Part shown: positions 31,647 to 34,308 of the stretch, piece by piece | Layout: every line of letters begins with the position of its first letter | Numbering within the stretch: position 1 is the stretch's first letter | Assembly (NCBI GenBank): GCA_030524475.1 | Contig: JAUNGO010000008.1 | Location: forward strand, 1 to 34,308 | DNA: 34,308 nt | Direction: 5' to 3' | Source: Eggerthellaceae bacterium | GTDB taxonomy: Bacteria; Actinomycetota; Coriobacteriia; Coriobacteriales; Eggerthellaceae | Notes under the pieces: model-generated | Told to the model about the DNA's origin: nothing | Seen by the model: the letters and a program-made list of their open reading frames with translations, nothing else | Databases searched by the model: none | Program-made: the position numbers and the translations under genes

Positions 31647-32015
31647 TTAGAACTTCAAGCCGGCTTCGCGGGCGGCCTCAGCGAGCGCCTTCACACGGCC
31701 GTGATACAGATGGCCACCGCGATCGAACACGATCTCGGTGATGCCCTTCTCCAAAGCCAACTTGCCGGCGATCTCACCGATGGCGGAAGCGCCCTCGATG
31801 TTGCTGCCGCGCTTGCCGGTGGCCTTGAACTCGGGGCCGAGCGTGGACACGCCGCAAAGCGTGGTGTGGTTCACGTCGTCGACGAACTGCACGTAAATGT
31901 TGTTGTTGCTGCGCGTAACGCACAGGCGAGGACGGGCGGCGGTACCGGAGATCTTACCGCGAACGCGACGATGACGACGCGCCAGCCCGGCCTGCTTTTT
32001 CTGAAGCTTATTCAT
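31647..32015 (-). CDS. rplR: 50S ribosomal protein L18
   Basis: A 122-residue 5S-rRNA-binding protein: [19 protein letters not shown] near the start, [20 protein letters not shown] near the end. Full length, between rplF and rpsE. Confidence 0.97.
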   Translation of the reverse strand: MNKLQKKQAGLARRHRRVRGKISGTAARPRLCVTRSNNNIYVQFVDDVNHTTLCGVSTLGPEFKATGKRGSNIEGASAIGEIAGKLALEKGITEIVFDRGGHLYHGRVKALAEAAREAGLKF

Positions 32016-32049
32016 GAGCTAATCCCTTCAATCAGATGTCAAGCCGGAC

Positions 32050-32589
32050 TTAGTCCTTGCCAGCCTTGCCGGCCTTGCGGCGGACATGCTCGCCCTCGTA
32101 GCGAATGCCCTTGCCCTTGTAAGGCTCAGGCTTGCGCCACTTGCGGATGTCGGCAGCAACCTGGCCGACCTTCTCCTTGGAGGGGCCGGAAACCACAATC
32201 TCGGTCTGGCTGGGAACCTCGAAGGTGATGCCTTCGGGCGCCGCGACCAGCACGGGATGGGAGTAGCCGAGCTGCATCTCGAGGTCCTTGCCCTTGAGCG
32301 CGGCGCGGTAGCCAACGCCCACCAGCTGCAGCTTCTTGGAAAAGCCCGTGTGTACGCCCTCGACCATGTTATGGACGAGCGAGCGGGTCAGGCCGTGGAA
32401 CGCCTTCGACTCGCGCGTGTCGTCGGGGCGGGTGACGATGATTTGGTCGCCTTCCTGCGTGATGGTCATGCTGGGCTGGAAGGTGCGCGTCAGCTCACCT
32501 TTGGGGCCCTTGACCGTCACCGTGGAACCGTCGATGGTCACGTCGACGCCAGCAGGAACGGTAACGGGCATCTTGCCGATACGAGACAT
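32050..32589 (-). CDS. rplF: 50S ribosomal protein L6
   Basis: A 179-residue protein with both L6 domains: [20 protein letters not shown] at the start and the C-terminal [19 protein letters not shown] signature. Full length. Confidence 0.97.
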   Translation of the reverse strand: MSRIGKMPVTVPAGVDVTIDGSTVTVKGPKGELTRTFQPSMTITQEGDQIIVTRPDDTRESKAFHGLTRSLVHNMVEGVHTGFSKKLQLVGVGYRAALKGKDLEMQLGYSHPVLVAAPEGITFEVPSQTEIVVSGPSKEKVGQVAADIRKWRKPEPYKGKGIRYEGEHVRRKAGKAGKD

Positions 32590-32607
32590 AATGCAAACCT
32601 TCCTTTC

Positions 32608-33006
32608 CTACCAGATGTAGGCGACAACCTCGCCGCCGATGCCCTTCTTGCGAGCATCGCGGTCGGTCATGACGCCGTTAGAAGTCGAGATGATAGCCGT
32701 GCCGAGGCCGCCGAGCACGCGGGGCAGCTCGTCTTTGCCCGCGTAGATGCGCAGGCCGGGCTTCGAGATGCGCTTGATGCCGCGGATCGTCTTGGCCTTT
32801 TTGGGACCGTACTTCAGCGTGATCTCAAGCGTCGCGCGGGGCTCGCCGTCGATTACCTCGTAACCGCGGATGTAGCCCTCCTGATCCATGATGCGAGCAA
32901 TCTCAACGAGTTTCTTGCTCGACGGCATGGACACCGTGTCCTTGCCAGCAGACTGGGCGTTACGCACGCGCGTAAGCATATCTGCGATGGGATCGGTCAT
33001 TGTCAT
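32608..33006 (-). CDS. rpsH: 30S ribosomal protein S8
   Basis: A 132-residue protein with [14 protein letters not shown] at the start and [20 protein letters not shown] at the end. Two ATGs, two codons apart, could serve as start; the first, at 33006, has AAGGAG upstream. S8 can repress spc operons by binding mRNA near rplE in other bacteria. Confidence 0.97.
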   Translation of the reverse strand: MTMTDPIADMLTRVRNAQSAGKDTVSMPSSKKLVEIARIMDQEGYIRGYEVIDGEPRATLEITLKYGPKKAKTIRGIKRISKPGLRIYAGKDELPRVLGGLGTAIISTSNGVMTDRDARKKGIGGEVVAYIW

Positions 33007-33108
33007 GTTTGTTTTCTCCTTTGATTCGTGATGAGCCGATCGTACGGTTCGTCGGCGCCCTTAGCGCCTCCGCCTTTTACGTCGACACACCCTAAACGAG
33101 TCCAGTTC
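33007..33108 (-). other. 102-bp spacer between rpsN and rpsH with a hairpin
   Basis: GGCGC (33054-33058) and GCGCC (33064-33068) form a small stem overlapped by a second possible stem (GCCGA from 33035 with TCGGC ending 33056), which could be alternative folds. No gene or clear promoter is seen. Confidence 0.4.
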
Positions 33109-33294
33109 TTACCAGGAAGACTTGGTCACGCCGGGCAGCTCGCCTTTGTTGGCCAACTCGCGCAAGCAGATGCGGCACAGGCCGAACTTGCGGTAGTAAG
33201 CACGAGGACGTCCGCAACGCGTGCAGCGGTTGTGCTGGCGCGTGGAGAACTTCGGTTCGCGCTTGGCTTTGGCGATCATCGATTTCTTAGCCAT
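33109..33294 (-). CDS. rpsN: 30S ribosomal protein S14, zinc type
   Basis: A 61-residue short S14 with the zinc ribbon CTRCG and CRICL (two CXXC pairs). This form is usual in actinobacteria and Firmicutes. Flanked by spacers of about 100 bases on both sides. Confidence 0.97.
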   Translation of the reverse strand: MAKKSMIAKAKREPKFSTRQHNRCTRCGRPRAYYRKFGLCRICLRELANKGELPGVTKSSW

Positions 33295-33368
33295 GCATTC
33301 CTTCTTTCTTGCATTTTAAGGCCCGTCGCCCCTTGCGACGCGCCTTGTTGCCTGAGGTTACGCAAACA

Positions 33369-33388
33369 AGCCGCCCCGAGGGGCGGCT
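33369..33388 (-). terminator. Terminator-like hairpin after rplE
   Basis: AGCCGCCCC (33369-33377) and GGGGCGGCT (33380-33388) form a strong stem; on the minus-strand transcript TTGTTTG follows. Lying inside an operon, it would act as an attenuator or mRNA-processing site between rplE and rpsN. Confidence 0.65.
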
Positions 33389-33397
33389 GTGCTTGTT

Positions 33398-33943
33398 TTA
33401 CTTGCTCTTAAACGGGAAGCCCAGCGCGGAAAGCAGCGCATAGGCAGACTCGTTGTCGGGCGCGGTGGTCACGAACGTGACGTCCATGCCGCGCGTGCGA
33501 TCGATCTTGTCGTAGTCGATCTCAGGGAAGATCAGCTGCTCAGTGATGCCGAGCGTGTAGTTGCCGCGACCGTCGAAGCTGTTGGGGTTGATGCCGCGGA
33601 AGTCGCGCACGCGGGGAAGAGCCGTCGCCAGCAGACGATCGAGGAACTCCCACATACGGTCGCCGCGCAGGGTGACCTTGCAGCCGATGGCCTGGCCCTC
33701 GCGCACATGAAAGCCTGCGATGGACTTCTTCGCGCGGGTGACGCAGGGCTGCTGGCCGGTGATGATGCGCATGTCGTTCATAGCGGCGTCAAGCAGCTTG
33801 GAGTCGCCGGCAGCGGCGCCGACGCCCATGTTCACCACGATCTTCTCAAGCTTGGGAACCTGATTGACGTTGGTGATGTCGAGCTCTTTCTCGAGCTTGG
33901 CGACGATCTCGTTTTGGTACTTTTCCTTCAAACGAGGAGCCAT
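33398..33943 (-). CDS. rplE: 50S ribosomal protein L5
   Basis: A 181-residue 5S-rRNA-binding protein: [20 protein letters not shown], then [20 protein letters not shown], and the late [20 protein letters not shown] signature. Full length. Confidence 0.97.
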   Translation of the reverse strand: MAPRLKEKYQNEIVAKLEKELDITNVNQVPKLEKIVVNMGVGAAAGDSKLLDAAMNDMRIITGQQPCVTRAKKSIAGFHVREGQAIGCKVTLRGDRMWEFLDRLLATALPRVRDFRGINPNSFDGRGNYTLGITEQLIFPEIDYDKIDRTRGMDVTFVTTAPDNESAYALLSALGFPFKSK

Positions 33944-34118
33944 AGTAGCTAAAACCTTCCTTCCGATGGATTAAACGCGGGATTTCCGACCCCGCGTCCC
34001 TGTGTTCCAGGGCCATAGAGTGCATGAGCACCCGAAGAGGAGACGTTACTAGAACGCCTCCTCCAAGTCAATACATATCAGTGCGATCACCGATAAGCAG
34101 CAAAACCGCTCAGCGGAA
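33944..34118 (-). other. 175-bp spacer between rplX and rplE with tandem hairpins
   Basis: ACGCGGG (33975-33981) with CCCGCGT (33991-33997), followed directly by CCCTG (33998-34002) with CAGGG (34008-34012), make two tandem stems. These two genes are usually nearly adjacent. The position, just before rplE, is where S8-binding control elements occur in other bacteria. Confidence 0.5.
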
Positions 34119-34308
34119 CTACTTAACGACAATATCCTTGCCGCACTTCTTGCACACGCGAACCTTCTTGCCTTCCTCGTTCACGCGCTTGCCCGTACGG
34201 GTGGGCTGACCGCACTCGGGGCAGATCAGCATCACGTTGGAGACGTGGATGGGAGCCTCCATCGTGGAGATGCCGCCCTGCGGGTTGGCCTGCGTCGGAC
34301 GCATGGCC
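34119..34308 (-). CDS. rplX: 50S ribosomal protein L24, C-terminal part
   Basis: The last 62 or so residues of L24 ([20 protein letters not shown], then [16 protein letters not shown] and [12 protein letters not shown]), including a CXXC pair on each side of a ribbon. The gene runs off the window edge, so its start is not seen; the ATG at 34304 is an internal Met. Confidence 0.93.
   Translation of the reverse strand, partial: AMRPTQANPQGGISTMEAPIHVSNVMLICPECGQPTRTGKRVNEEGKKVRVCKKCGKDIVVK

Overview
The window looks like the chromosome of a high-GC, anaerobic actinobacterium, most likely class Coriobacteriia, family Eggerthellaceae. The grounds are GC-rich codon use, a Tat-lipoprotein flavoprotein paired with a multihaem cytochrome (a pairing typical of that family), a zinc-type S14, and actinobacterial-style toxin-antitoxin pairs. 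This is inference from gene content; no search was run.

Layout. (1) 1-1000: a DUF3800 gene split by a frameshift, then a regulatory spacer. (2) 1002-7702: a dipeptide/nickel-family ABC importer with binding lipoprotein, SGNH esterase, permease, a permease-ATPase fusion and a second ATPase. (3) 7818-10880: accessory block with a DUF234 AAA ATPase behind a 48-bp palindrome, a VapBC pair, and a toxin-first TA pair bracketed by an 87-bp direct repeat of the vapC 3' end. (4) 10993-14914: a DapA/NanA-family lyase, an AGE-family epimerase and a ROK-like kinase. (5) 15056-16906: a lower-GC set on the minus strand with a cyclophilin-like lipoprotein, a cupin and an aldo/keto reductase. (6) 16993-20424: cytochrome, Tat flavoprotein and divergent LysR regulator. 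(7) 20436-22582: a damaged MerR regulator divergent from a membrane-flavodoxin fusion. (8) 22634-23955: a YhcG/DUF1016 nuclease and a multi-hairpin repeat element. (9) 23956-25909: nagB-nagA. (10) 26017-28194: a large membrane protein, possibly a GT-C glycosyltransferase. (11) 28298-34308: the spc ribosomal operon read right to left, from rplX (cut by the window edge) to secY, then adk.

How the genes fit together. Blocks 2, 4 and 9 can be read as one amino-sugar route: import by a peptide-family ABC system, de-O-acetylation by the SGNH enzyme, aldol cleavage to ManNAc, epimerisation and phosphorylation, deacetylation by NagA and deamination by NagB to fructose-6-phosphate. That is a sialic-acid catabolic locus in outline. 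Only NagA and NagB are firm at enzyme level; the substrates of the transporter, lyase, epimerase and kinase are inferred from context. Block 6 resembles the respiratory flavoprotein/cytochrome pairs that reduce small organic acceptors outside the membrane.

The most unusual items are the vapC-end duplication around the second TA pair, the large palindrome before the ATPase, the four-heptamer MerR-type operator, frameshifts in the DUF3800 and MerR genes, non-canonical haem motifs, and long hairpin-bearing spacers inside the spc operon. No tRNA, rRNA, CRISPR array, transposase or integrase was recognised.
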